Source: UBA1876 sp964515395
GTDB taxonomy: Bacteria; Synergistota; Synergistia; Synergistales; Thermovirgaceae
Assembly: GCA_964515395.1 (NCBI GenBank)
Contig: CAZERC010000004.1
Span: forward strand, 6,356-70,355
Length of the DNA stretch: 64,000 bases
Direction: 5' to 3'
The notes below the pieces were generated by a model. The model was not told the origin of the DNA and did not search any database. It saw only the letters and a list, made by a program, of their open reading frames with translations. Below, one piece after another: positions 1 to 7,776 of the stretch; positions within the stretch are counted from its first letter, which is position 1, and each line of letters starts with the position of its first letter. The translations under genes and the position numbers were made by a program.

Positions 1-1
1 G

Positions 2-541
2 GATGTCATAAAATATGAAAGCAAAAGCGGCCTTCTCTCGGCAAGGAGCGAAGGAGGCCGGATCATTCTCGACTTCCCGCTTAACCCGCCGAAACCCGCG
101 AACTGCCCGAAAGACATCCTCCAGGCCCTGGGCATCACTGATTTTCGCAATACCGCCCTTTCCGAAAAAGCCGAGATGCTCCTCATTGAAATTGACGACG
201 AAACACTACTCAAGGACATCTCTCCCGACATGGGAGCACTCCGTGCGAGTGACAGGAAAGGAATGCCTTTCGAAGGTGTTATCGTCACTTCTCTATCAAA
301 AGATTATGACTTCATATCCCGCTATTTCGGCCCCTGGGAAGGAATCGACGAGGACCCAGTCACCGGCTCGGCTCATACCGTCCTTGCACCATACTGGTCC
401 GAAAAGATCAAGAAGAAGCAGTTCCACGCATTCCAGGCATCTGGCCGCGGTGGCGAATTGACACTCCGTATTGTCGACGAGAACCGTCTCGACATCATCG
501 GTGAAGCAAGGACGGTTTTCAAAGGGAATCTCTACCCCTGA
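2..541 (+). CDS. PhzF-family isomerase-like protein, C-terminal part (5' end outside window)
   Basis: The reading frame is open from base 2 to a TGA at 539-541, so only the last 179 residues are visible. The motif DPVTGSAH (about residue 118 of the visible part) is the signature of the second half of the PhzF (phenazine biosynthesis-like) fold, which catalyses proton shifts or epimerisations on small acids. The N-terminal half, with the catalytic Glu, lies outside the window, so the substrate cannot be judged. A strong hairpin terminator follows 10 bases after the stop. Confidence 0.85.
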   Translation, partial: DVIKYESKSGLLSARSEGGRIILDFPLNPPKPANCPKDILQALGITDFRNTALSEKAEMLLIEIDDETLLKDISPDMGALRASDRKGMPFEGVIVTSLSKDYDFISRYFGPWEGIDEDPVTGSAHTVLAPYWSEKIKKKQFHAFQASGRGGELTLRIVDENRLDIIGEARTVFKGNLYP

Positions 542-551
542 CCAGAGAGAC

Positions 552-594
552 GAAGAAAAGGGCGGACCCTGATTTCGGGCCCGCCCTTTTCTTC
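552..594. terminator. Bidirectional rho-independent terminator
   Basis: Perfect 14-bp inverted repeat (552-565 with 581-594, arm GAAGAAAAGGGCGG) with T-rich 3' sides on both strands. It sits between the converging PhzF-like gene and the parvulin gene and can serve both. Confidence 0.85.
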
Positions 595-620
595 TTGTTG
601 ACCGGTTGAATTTGTTGTCG

Positions 621-1514
621 CTATTCCTGCTTCCTGGCCGGGAAACCGCCCAGATTGGACAGGGCTTCAGTGTCTATCTCGACATCAAAGCGACCTTTCA
701 GCTTCTCCACTTCACCGGCAAGATACCATTGCTGGATGTCTTCCCGAATCTGTGGAAGCGCTTCTTCGAAGGTCTTCTGGTGACTCGGCTTCTTTTCGAG
801 CACCTGGACGACATGCCAGCCGAAACGGCTTTCGACGGGGCCCTTGATGGAATTCTCTTTCATTGAGAAGACAAACTCGTCAAAAGCAGGAACGGTCTGT
901 CCCGGAGAGATCCACCCCAGGTCGCCGCCCTTTTGGGCGCTGCCCGTATCAATGCTTTTCTCCCTGGCCACTTCGGTGAAAGCCCCTTCATCGGCGAGAA
1001 CCTCGAGCAGGATATTTAACGCCTCCTGCTCGGTTTCGGCAAGGATGTGCCGTACATGCGCCTGCTTCGGGACAACATAATCTTCCTTGTGTTCATCGTA
1101 ATATTCCCGAAGATCTTCCTGCTTGAAGCTCCAGTTCTGGGCGACTTTATTGATGTAGGCCTGAGCCAGCGTGTTCGCCCTGTTCCACCTGAGAGTCATG
1201 GCGACGTCCTCGTCAAGGTGAAGCCCTTCCATCATGGCAGCCTGACTCAAGAGCAACGCCGTCACGACCTGATCGACGAGTTCCTCTCTCTGTTCAAGGG
1301 ACATCTGTGCGAGGACAAAGGGCATCATCTGTTTCTGGATACCGGACTGGCTGACAACCAGGTTGAGCAACTCCTGCTCTCCCACTTTTTCTCCCGCCAC
1401 CGAGACGATGGGGTTCTCGTCTTCCGCCATCGCGGCACCGGCTGTCACTGCAACGAAGACAACCGTAATTACCGTCAAAACCAGCTTCCTGCTTTTCTTC
1501 TGCGACAAGTTCAT
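621..1514 (-). CDS. Exported peptidyl-prolyl isomerase, parvulin type (PrsA/SurA-like)
   Basis: Protein of 297 residues with a basic N-terminus and a hydrophobic segment ending in AMA, i.e. a signal peptide, followed by a helical chaperone-like region and one PpiC/rotamase domain. The rotamase segment has the typical HVRHIL start, the GGDLGW core and the FGWHVVQV end. It should act outside the cytoplasmic membrane in folding secreted proteins. The start is taken as ATG at 1514 because AGGAGG lies 6 nt upstream; a TTG one codon earlier is less likely. It is the last gene of the minus-strand run below clpC. SurA versus PrsA assignment is not possible from this domain layout. Confidence 0.85.
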   Translation of the reverse strand: MNLSQKKSRKLVLTVITVVFVAVTAGAAMAEDENPIVSVAGEKVGEQELLNLVVSQSGIQKQMMPFVLAQMSLEQREELVDQVVTALLLSQAAMMEGLHLDEDVAMTLRWNRANTLAQAYINKVAQNWSFKQEDLREYYDEHKEDYVVPKQAHVRHILAETEQEALNILLEVLADEGAFTEVAREKSIDTGSAQKGGDLGWISPGQTVPAFDEFVFSMKENSIKGPVESRFGWHVVQVLEKKPSHQKTFEEALPQIREDIQQWYLAGEVEKLKGRFDVEIDTEALSNLGGFPARKQE

Positions 1515-1533
1515 CAAATACCTCCTGTTTAGT

Positions 1534-2376
1534 CTAATTTACCGGCGTTTTTTTGCCATTTTTCGGTGATCCATGATACGGAAGAGGCACGTACTGCACT
1601 GAAGGCCGTCGTTGTCCCGACTGTGGATAGAGGGACATGATATCGCATATGTCGTCGGGCATTTCAGTGTTGACGAACATGCCAATGCGTTTTGCTTCGA
1701 CGCTCGATATCGGGTAGTCATGGGTCCATCGACCTTCGGTCAGAATCGTTGCCAGTCGCTCAGCCTCTTCTTCCGACACGTTGTCCACAAGGAGATCCTT
1801 TACAAAACGGCTCGTCTGGACGATGGCCTTTCTTGAAACGTCTGCCAGAATCAGTGTCTCGTCATCGAGTTCTGCTACTGGTTTCTGTTCCACCGTCTTG
1901 ATGATCGAAACCGCCGGATATTGGCCTATCTGTGGATCAACAGGCCCCAAAACGGCGTGCTCGTCCATGACAATCTCGTCGGCGGCAAGAGCGACGAGGG
2001 TTCCGCCGGACATGGCGTAATGGGGGACAAAAACGGTCACCTTGGCCGGGTGCTTGTTCAGGGCTGCCGCGATCTGTTCCGCAGCAAGCAGCAGACCACC
2101 AGGAGTGTGGACGATCAAATCTATGGGTGTATCCACAGAGGTCAATCGTATGGCCCTCAAGACTTCTTCGGAATCCTCGATATTGATGTAGTTTCTCGAA
2201 AACATCCCGAAGAAACCGATGCTTTCCTGCCTGTGGATAAGGGTGATCACCCTGCTTCCCCGTTTTTTCTCAAGCCCCCTGATGGCGTTTACCCTCGATT
2301 TTTCCCGATACCACTGCTTCATCGAAGGATAAACGAAAAAGAAAATCATCAAGATCCAGAAAAAGTTGAAATCCAA
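1534..2376 (-). CDS. Membrane-anchored Clp-fold serine proteinase, SDH/SppA-like
   Basis: 280 residues: one N-terminal membrane segment (about residues 5-18), a short basic linker, then a ClpP/crotonase-like fold of the serine dehydrogenase proteinase type. Visible core motifs are HTPGG (about 110) and HYAMSGGT (about 145), the latter carrying the presumed nucleophile Ser, followed by AVLGPVDPQIG. The start appears to be TTG, preceded by a purine-rich GGGGGAAGGGG. It lies downstream of clpC but behind a hairpin, so it may or may not be co-transcribed. A quality-control role at the membrane is plausible but inferred from fold and position only. Confidence 0.75.
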   Translation of the reverse strand: MDFNFFWILMIFFFVYPSMKQWYREKSRVNAIRGLEKKRGSRVITLIHRQESIGFFGMFSRNYINIEDSEEVLRAIRLTSVDTPIDLIVHTPGGLLLAAEQIAAALNKHPAKVTVFVPHYAMSGGTLVALAADEIVMDEHAVLGPVDPQIGQYPAVSIIKTVEQKPVAELDDETLILADVSRKAIVQTSRFVKDLLVDNVSEEEAERLATILTEGRWTHDYPISSVEAKRIGMFVNTEMPDDICDIMSLYPQSGQRRPSVQYVPLPYHGSPKNGKKTPVN

Positions 2377-2440
2377 TGCCCCTTCCCCCTCTCCCTCTCC
2401 TTGCGGGTTTCCGCTTGTCTGAACTCACAGATTAACAGAA

Positions 2441-2469
2441 ACCGGGACGGGCGTCATTCCCGTCCCGGT
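2441..2469 (-). terminator. Hairpin after clpC
   Basis: Perfect 10-bp stem (ACCGGGACGG at 2441-2450 with 2460-2469) and a 9-nt loop, 24 bases past the clpC stop. The T-tract on the minus strand is short (TTCTGTT), so termination may be partial. Confidence 0.65.
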
Positions 2470-2492
2470 TTTGTTCCTGTTCTGTCCGCTAT

Positions 2493-4985
2493 TCAGTCCT
2501 TGGTGGACTCTTTCTTTCGTGGCGCCTTTTTCTTTTCAACGGTTTTGAAGGAGAATTCACCTTTTTCCACGGAAACCCGGACAACGCTGTTTCTTTCGAC
2601 GCGGCCTTCGAGCAGAAGATCCGAAAGGGGGTCCTCGACGGATTTCTGAAGCGTCCTCCGCAGCGGTCTTGCGCCGAACTTCGGGTCGTAACCGATCTCG
2701 AGAAGCTTTTCCCGGGTTTTTTTCGGGACGTCGATGGTTATCCCCTGTTCTTCAAGCCTGTGGCTGACTTCCTCAAGCATGATATCGAGAATCTTGAGGA
2801 GTTCTTCCCGACCAAGAGGCTTGAAGATGATGATGTCATCCACCCTGTTGATGAATTCCGGCCTGAAGGTCTTCCGAACGGCTTCCATGATGCCGGATTT
2901 CATCTTGTCGAGGTCCACGTCAGGGCCTTCTGCAGTGGTAAATCCCAGTGCTCGGCCTTTCATGAGGTCCTGGGCGCCGATGTTGCTCGTCATGATGACT
3001 ACGCTATTCCTGAAATCCACGGTATGGCCCTGGCCGTCGGTAAGTCGCCCGTCTTCAAGTATCTGCAAAAGGATGTTGAACACATCAGGATGAGCCTTCT
3101 CGATTTCATCGAAAAGGATAACCGAATAGGGCCGTCTCCTGAGGGCCTCCGTAAGCTTCCCACCCTCCTCGTAACCGACATACCCCGGAGGTGCTCCGAT
3201 CAGTTTCGCCACTTCGTGGCGTTCCATGTATTCGCTCATGTCGAAACGGACCATGGAATTTTCGCTGCCGAAAAGGAACTCAGCCAGAGAGCGGGCAAGT
3301 TCGGTCTTTCCCACCCCCGTGGGGCCAAGAAAGAGGAAACTTCCAATGGGTCGTTTGGGATCCTTGAGCCCGCTGCGGGCCCGCCTGATGGACCTCGCCA
3401 CGGCATTGACAGCCTCCACCTGGTCGACCATACGCTTGTGGATTTCTTCTTCCATGCGGAGAAGCCGGCTCGATTCCTCTTCGGTCAACTGCACAACGGG
3501 AATGCCGGTCCATTCACCAACTATCTGGGCTATCTGCTCGGAGTCGACGACGGGCTCCTCATTATGCCGGCGCTTTTGCCATTCGTTCCTGCTTTTTTCG
3601 ATTTCCTCGGAAAGCCGCCGCTCCTTGTCCCTGAAGCTCGCGGCCTTCTCGAACTCCTGGGCCGTTACGGCCGCTTCCTTTTCTTTCCTGAGCGATTCCA
3701 GCTCCTTTTCCCTGGCCTTGATGTCTTCAGGCAATTCCATGGTCTTGAGTCTCGCCCTGGCAGCTGCCTCATCAATGAGGTCGATAGCCTTGTCGGGAAG
3801 GAAACGCTCAGTGATGTAGCGTTCCGAGAGACGTGCCGCCGCGGACAACGCTCCGTCGGTGATCTTCGCCCTGTGATGGGCTTCATAACGATCCCTCAAG
3901 CCTTCGAGAATCCTGACGGAATCCTCCACACTGGGTTCGTCGACCATGACAGGCTGGAATCGCCGTTCCAGTGCCGCGTCCTTTTCGATATGTTTCCGGT
4001 ACTCTTCGAGGGTCGTTGCCCCGATGACCTGGAACTCTCCACGTGCGAGACTCGGTTTGAGGATGTTCGCGGCATCAACTGCGCCTTCCGCTCCACCCGC
4101 ACCGACAATGGTATGGATCTCATCGATAAAGAGGATCACATCGCGGCAATCCCGAAGCTCCTTGACAAGTTTCCGCATCCGTTCCTCAAATTCGCCGCGG
4201 TACTTGGTCCCGGCCACAAGGTTGCCCACGTTGAGCTGCACGACGCGCTTGCCCTTGAGAACCTCGGGGACGTCGCCTGAAATAACCTTCTGGGCCAGGC
4301 CCTCGACGATTGATGTTTTCCCGACGCCCGGGTCGCCAATGAGCACGGGGTTGTTCTTCTTCCTCCTCGACAGGACCTGGATAACCCTCTGGATCTCCTT
4401 GTTCCTGCCGATGACGGGATCCAGCTCGCCAGAGGAGGCCATGTCGGTGAGCACGATCCCAAGCTGGTCCAATGTCGGCGTTCTTGACCGTCCTCCGCCT
4501 TTGCCGGCGGTTTCGCCGGCTTCACGATCCGCCTCGCTCCCGTGTTCTCCGCCGGACAGCACAGACTGTATCTCGGTCCGAACTTTCTGGAGATCAAGAT
4601 CCATAGAGAGGAGCACCTGGGCGGCTATGCCTTCGCCTTCAGATATGAGCCCGAGAAGTATGTGCTCCGTCCCGACGTAGTTGACGCCCATGTTCCTGGC
4701 TTCCCGCATGGCGAGATCCAAAACGCGTTTCGCTCTGGGACTGAGGGGAAGGTCTACGGGTTTGCTTTTCGGTTCCCCCCTGCCAACGATCTGTTCGACG
4801 CGCTGTGTAACTTCCTCGGCACCGACTCCAAAAGCCGCCAGAACCTGCGCTGCAACGCCCTCTCCTTCAGCAACGAGACCCAGCAGAATGTGTTCCGTGC
4901 CTATAACGTCATGTCCCAGCCGGAGTGCCTCCTTATGGGCCAGCTGGATGACTTTCTTTCCTCTTTCAGTGAAAAACTGCCACAT
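2493..4985 (-). CDS. clpC: ATP-dependent Clp protease ATP-binding subunit ClpC
   Basis: 830-residue HSP100 unfoldase. The two Clp_N repeats cover residues 1-145, the first AAA+ domain has Walker A GDPGVGKT at 217-224, a UVR-type coiled middle segment follows around 430-470, and the second AAA+ domain has GPTGVGKT near 555 and the ClpB_D2 small domain at the end. The layout and length match ClpC rather than ClpA or ClpB. It feeds unfolded or arginine-phosphorylated proteins to ClpP, which is not in the window. Last gene of the CtsR-controlled operon, after mcsB. Confidence 0.97.
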   Translation of the reverse strand: MWQFFTERGKKVIQLAHKEALRLGHDVIGTEHILLGLVAEGEGVAAQVLAAFGVGAEEVTQRVEQIVGRGEPKSKPVDLPLSPRAKRVLDLAMREARNMGVNYVGTEHILLGLISEGEGIAAQVLLSMDLDLQKVRTEIQSVLSGGEHGSEADREAGETAGKGGGRSRTPTLDQLGIVLTDMASSGELDPVIGRNKEIQRVIQVLSRRKKNNPVLIGDPGVGKTSIVEGLAQKVISGDVPEVLKGKRVVQLNVGNLVAGTKYRGEFEERMRKLVKELRDCRDVILFIDEIHTIVGAGGAEGAVDAANILKPSLARGEFQVIGATTLEEYRKHIEKDAALERRFQPVMVDEPSVEDSVRILEGLRDRYEAHHRAKITDGALSAAARLSERYITERFLPDKAIDLIDEAAARARLKTMELPEDIKAREKELESLRKEKEAAVTAQEFEKAASFRDKERRLSEEIEKSRNEWQKRRHNEEPVVDSEQIAQIVGEWTGIPVVQLTEEESSRLLRMEEEIHKRMVDQVEAVNAVARSIRRARSGLKDPKRPIGSFLFLGPTGVGKTELARSLAEFLFGSENSMVRFDMSEYMERHEVAKLIGAPPGYVGYEEGGKLTEALRRRPYSVILFDEIEKAHPDVFNILLQILEDGRLTDGQGHTVDFRNSVVIMTSNIGAQDLMKGRALGFTTAEGPDVDLDKMKSGIMEAVRKTFRPEFINRVDDIIIFKPLGREELLKILDIMLEEVSHRLEEQGITIDVPKKTREKLLEIGYDPKFGARPLRRTLQKSVEDPLSDLLLEGRVERNSVVRVSVEKGEFSFKTVEKKKAPRKKESTKD

Positions 4986-5022
4986 GCCATTTTCCCTCCA
5001 GTGTTTCGGCTAAAACCGGTTT

Positions 5023-6072
5023 TCAGGTTCCGAGGCGCTCCCTCAAAAGGTCGGCTCTTTTGCGTGATATCTCATGCTCCGCAAGTTTTTTCCCTTCGAA
5101 GCACTGGAGATGGGCCTGTTGAATGTCGAGAACAAGGCTGTTCCAGTCTCCAGGAGAAATCTTCGGCAAAATTCCCATTTCGGAACCCATTCTCATCCAG
5201 GAGAGCATTTGCATTGCTTCATGGATATCTATGCTTCTGGCATATTTGGCAATGCCCCATGCCCTCCACATCTTGTCCTCGAGTTTCTCTTCATCACTTT
5301 CCCTGATGGCTGTCCTTGCAGCGTGCTCCTGCTGCACCACGCTGGAGATGACTCCGGAAACCTTCTCGATGAGTTCCTCTTCCCGCTGTCCCAGCGTGAC
5401 CTGGTTCGAAACCTGAAAAAGAGCGCCTACGGACTCACTACCTTCCCCATACATACCCCGGACTGTCAACCCCACACGGTTGCATTCCTTGATGATTTTC
5501 CCGAGCCTTCTCATGATCTCCAGTCCTGGAATATGGATCATCACCGATGCCCTGAGCCCGGTCCCGGTGTTGGTTGGACATGCCGTCAGGTAACCGAATT
5601 CCTCGTCGAATGCATATCCAAGTTCTTCCAGGGCGGAATCAACCTGTCCCGCTATCCGCCAACATTCATGGAGTTCGAGTCCACCGAGAAAAATCTGAAT
5701 CCGAAGGTGGTCTTCCTCATTGATCATGAGAGAAACGATCCCTTTCTCATCCAGGACGGCGACCTTCCCGCCGCCGCTCTGACGAGAAAAATCCGGACTG
5801 ATCAGATGACGTTCCACAAGAACTTCCCGCTTCAGGTCATTCAGGTCATCCATTTCCCACGTTCCGGAAACATTGATGACAGGAGTTTCAGAAAGCCTTT
5901 TCAGGATCTTTCCCGATATTTCCCGCCGCTTTTCGTCATCGCATCTCCCGGGAAAGGGATACTCTCCAAGGTTTCTGGCGAGCCGAATCCTGCTGGACAG
6001 GACAATGTCGCCCTGTTCCTTTCCTCCTTCAAGCCATGCCAGGGGCAAAGAGGCAAAATTCGCACAACTCAT
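5023..6072 (-). CDS. mcsB: Protein-arginine kinase McsB
   Basis: 349 residues with the phosphagen-kinase catalytic fold. Visible landmarks are the SSRIRLARNL segment near residue 27, the TACPTNTGTGLRAS segment containing the catalytic Cys, and the RGMYGEGSE loop. McsB phosphorylates arginines on proteins to mark them for ClpC-ClpP and also relieves CtsR repression. Its start overlaps the stop of mcsA by 4 nt (ATGA), which indicates translational coupling with its activator. Confidence 0.96.
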   Translation of the reverse strand: MSCANFASLPLAWLEGGKEQGDIVLSSRIRLARNLGEYPFPGRCDDEKRREISGKILKRLSETPVINVSGTWEMDDLNDLKREVLVERHLISPDFSRQSGGGKVAVLDEKGIVSLMINEEDHLRIQIFLGGLELHECWRIAGQVDSALEELGYAFDEEFGYLTACPTNTGTGLRASVMIHIPGLEIMRRLGKIIKECNRVGLTVRGMYGEGSESVGALFQVSNQVTLGQREEELIEKVSGVISSVVQQEHAARTAIRESDEEKLEDKMWRAWGIAKYARSIDIHEAMQMLSWMRMGSEMGILPKISPGDWNSLVLDIQQAHLQCFEGKKLAEHEISRKRADLLRERLGT

Positions 6073-6593
6073 GAGTCCATTCTTTCCTCTCTGAGCCTTA
6101 TTCGGTCCCTGAGCACTGCCGCCCTCTCATACTCTTCATTTTCAACAGCCTCTTTGAGAAGCTTCCTGAGTGTTTCAAGGTCATCCACAGGCTGCGTCGC
6201 CGTCTTCCCGGAAGGTCTTGACCCCCTGTGGATCTCGTTGCCGTGAATCCGGCGAAGCAGTTGGCGCACGCTTGGCCTGAAGGCATCATAACAAGACGGG
6301 CACCCGAACTTCCCCGTTTTGGCGAACTCTCCGGAATCAAGGCCACACCGGGGACATGATATCCCGTGGTTTGGATCCTGTGTTACCGACCCGGCCTGTT
6401 TCTGGGTCTTGGCCGGAAACAGGTTTCCCAGGAAGTTTTCGAAGGGGAAATCCAGGGGCACTTCAGGCAACATGCCCTGCTGACTCATCGCCTGCGCGCA
6501 CTGCTGGCAAAGATGATACTCGACGACAGTGCCGTTCTTCATGTGCTTGATATGCACCTGCGCCTCTCTTTTATGGCATCGCCCACAAAGCAT
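6069..6593 (-). CDS. mcsA: McsA, zinc-binding activator of McsB
   Basis: 174 residues. Four CxxC-type pairs are visible: CGRC and CQQC in the first 35 residues, and CPRC and CPSC near 85-105, consistent with zinc sites. A C-terminal UVR motif (about 135-170) matches the segment shared with ClpC. Known role in the family: activation of McsB and modulation of CtsR. It is placed between ctsR and mcsB with an 11-nt upstream gap and a 4-nt downstream overlap. Confidence 0.95.
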   Translation of the reverse strand: MLCGRCHKREAQVHIKHMKNGTVVEYHLCQQCAQAMSQQGMLPEVPLDFPFENFLGNLFPAKTQKQAGSVTQDPNHGISCPRCGLDSGEFAKTGKFGCPSCYDAFRPSVRQLLRRIHGNEIHRGSRPSGKTATQPVDDLETLRKLLKEAVENEEYERAAVLRDRIRLREERMDS

Positions 6594-6604
6594 GGATTTT
6601 CACC

Positions 6605-7084
6605 TTACCGAAGGACGAGGCTTCCGAGGAGCCTTTTCAGTAATTCAGCGTGCAGGGCGTCTCTCTTGAAGGGTGAGAGGTCAAATATTTCCTTGGATAT
6701 CTGTTCCTGAAAACGGACGGCTATCTCGATCAGCAGCCGTTCCCGGGCAGTCAGCATCTCCCTGTCCTGAAGATTCGCAAGGAGCCTTTTTATTTCCTGT
6801 TCGCTGATGACGTCACCAATGAGCTCATCAATATGGTTTGCCCGCTCCTCAGGCATTTCCAGGCACAGGCGAATGATCCGGATATACCCGTGTCCTCCGC
6901 GCTGGCTTTCGACGAGATACCCGCGTTCAGGTGTAAAACGACTCCGGATGACATAGTTGATCTGGCTGGGGACGCATCCGAAACGTTCAGCCAGATCTTT
7001 CCTGCTCAAAAAAACCGAATCTTTATCGGTCCGCTCGAGAAGCTCCTGAATATGCCGCTCGATGATGTGTGTGAGGCTGGCCAC
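6605..7084 (-). CDS. ctsR: Transcriptional repressor CtsR
   Basis: 159 residues from a GTG at 7084. The frame is open further upstream to 7189, but AAGGAGGT lies 6 nt before this GTG, and the resulting N-terminus ASLTHIIERHIQELL is the family's normal beginning. The winged-helix DNA-binding part contains SRKDLAERFGCVPSQINYVI and the glycine-rich wing RGGHGYIRI. CtsR represses clp and class III heat-shock genes at tandem GGTCAAA-type repeats. Two such repeats are visible in its own promoter, so autoregulation of ctsR-mcsA-mcsB-clpC is strongly supported. Confidence 0.95.
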   Translation of the reverse strand: MASLTHIIERHIQELLERTDKDSVFLSRKDLAERFGCVPSQINYVIRSRFTPERGYLVESQRGGHGYIRIIRLCLEMPEERANHIDELIGDVISEQEIKRLLANLQDREMLTARERLLIEIAVRFQEQISKEIFDLSPFKRDALHAELLKRLLGSLVLR

Positions 7085-7098
7085 GGCGGGACCTCCTT

Positions 7099-7151
7099 TT
7101 TGACCTAAGTTGACCCTCGTCATTATATGGTAATGGTCAGAATAAGTCAAT
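7099..7151 (-). promoter_or_regulatory. ctsR operon promoter with two CtsR operators
   Basis: On the minus strand the -35 is TTGACT (7145-7150), the spacer is 17 nt, and the -10 is a perfect TATAAT (7122-7127). Two CtsR-like direct repeats flank it. GGTCAACTTAGGTCAAA (7099-7115, read on the minus strand) lies at or just after the start of transcription. GGTCAGAATAAGTCAAT (7135-7151, read on the plus strand) covers the -35 and spacer. Each differs from the known GGTCAAANANRGTCAAA consensus at two or three positions. Confidence 0.85.
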
Positions 7152-7185
7152 CTCGCGACATATCCAGGAGAACTGCCCGGAATGG

Positions 7186-7776
7186 TCATTCACGGATTTT
7201 GTCTTCGGTTCCTTCACGAATTTTCCTTATATTCCCCGTATGTCTCAATACGGCAAGGGCCGCAAGGGCAGTACAGGAAAACACGTACGCCCCGGGCGCG
7301 CCAAGGAGCGTCATGAAAACCGGCATGGTCCAGAGGGAAACCATGGAGGCCACGGAGACATACCGGCTCAGCTTGAGGGTGACATACCAGACGGCTCCGG
7401 CACCAAGGGCCACGATGGGATTCAGGACGAAAACGACACCGTAGCTTGTCGATATTCCCTTGCCGCCACTGAAGTGAAGCCAGAGCGAGTAATCATGGCC
7501 GATGACGGCGGCAAAACCGGAAAGACCCAAAACAAGAGGATCATGCACTCCCGCCGTCATACCGACAATCAGCACAATACCCCCCTTGGCCATGTCGAAA
7601 ACAGCCACGGCTATGGACCATTTTTTAGAGAGGATTCTCCCTACGTTCGTAGCGCCGATATTTCCGGATCCTACCGTCCTGATATCGATCCCCTTTTTCC
7701 AACGGACAGCCAGGTACCCGGCCGGTATCGATCCAAAAAGATATCCGGCGATCACGAGAAGCCATGCAGCACTCAC
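7186..7776 (-). CDS. plsY: Glycerol-3-phosphate acyltransferase PlsY
   Basis: 196 residues, about five membrane helices. The three family motifs are visible: GSIPAGY near the N-terminus, GSGNIGATNV near residue 38, and the GGKGISTSYG segment near 104. PlsY transfers acyl groups from acyl-phosphate to glycerol-3-phosphate in the first step of phospholipid synthesis. Its start overlaps the end of the acyl-CoA synthetase gene by 4 nt (7773-7776), so it is the distal gene of the metabolic run and lies just upstream of the ctsR promoter. Confidence 0.95.
   Translation of the reverse strand: MSAAWLLVIAGYLFGSIPAGYLAVRWKKGIDIRTVGSGNIGATNVGRILSKKWSIAVAVFDMAKGGIVLIVGMTAGVHDPLVLGLSGFAAVIGHDYSLWLHFSGGKGISTSYGVVFVLNPIVALGAGAVWYVTLKLSRYVSVASMVSLWTMPVFMTLLGAPGAYVFSCTALAALAVLRHTGNIRKIREGTEDKIRE

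Noticed and set aside
2760..4280. 506-codon plus-strand ORF opposite clpC
   Set aside because: Antisense shadow of a highly conserved gene in a GC-rich third-position pattern; no family resemblance.
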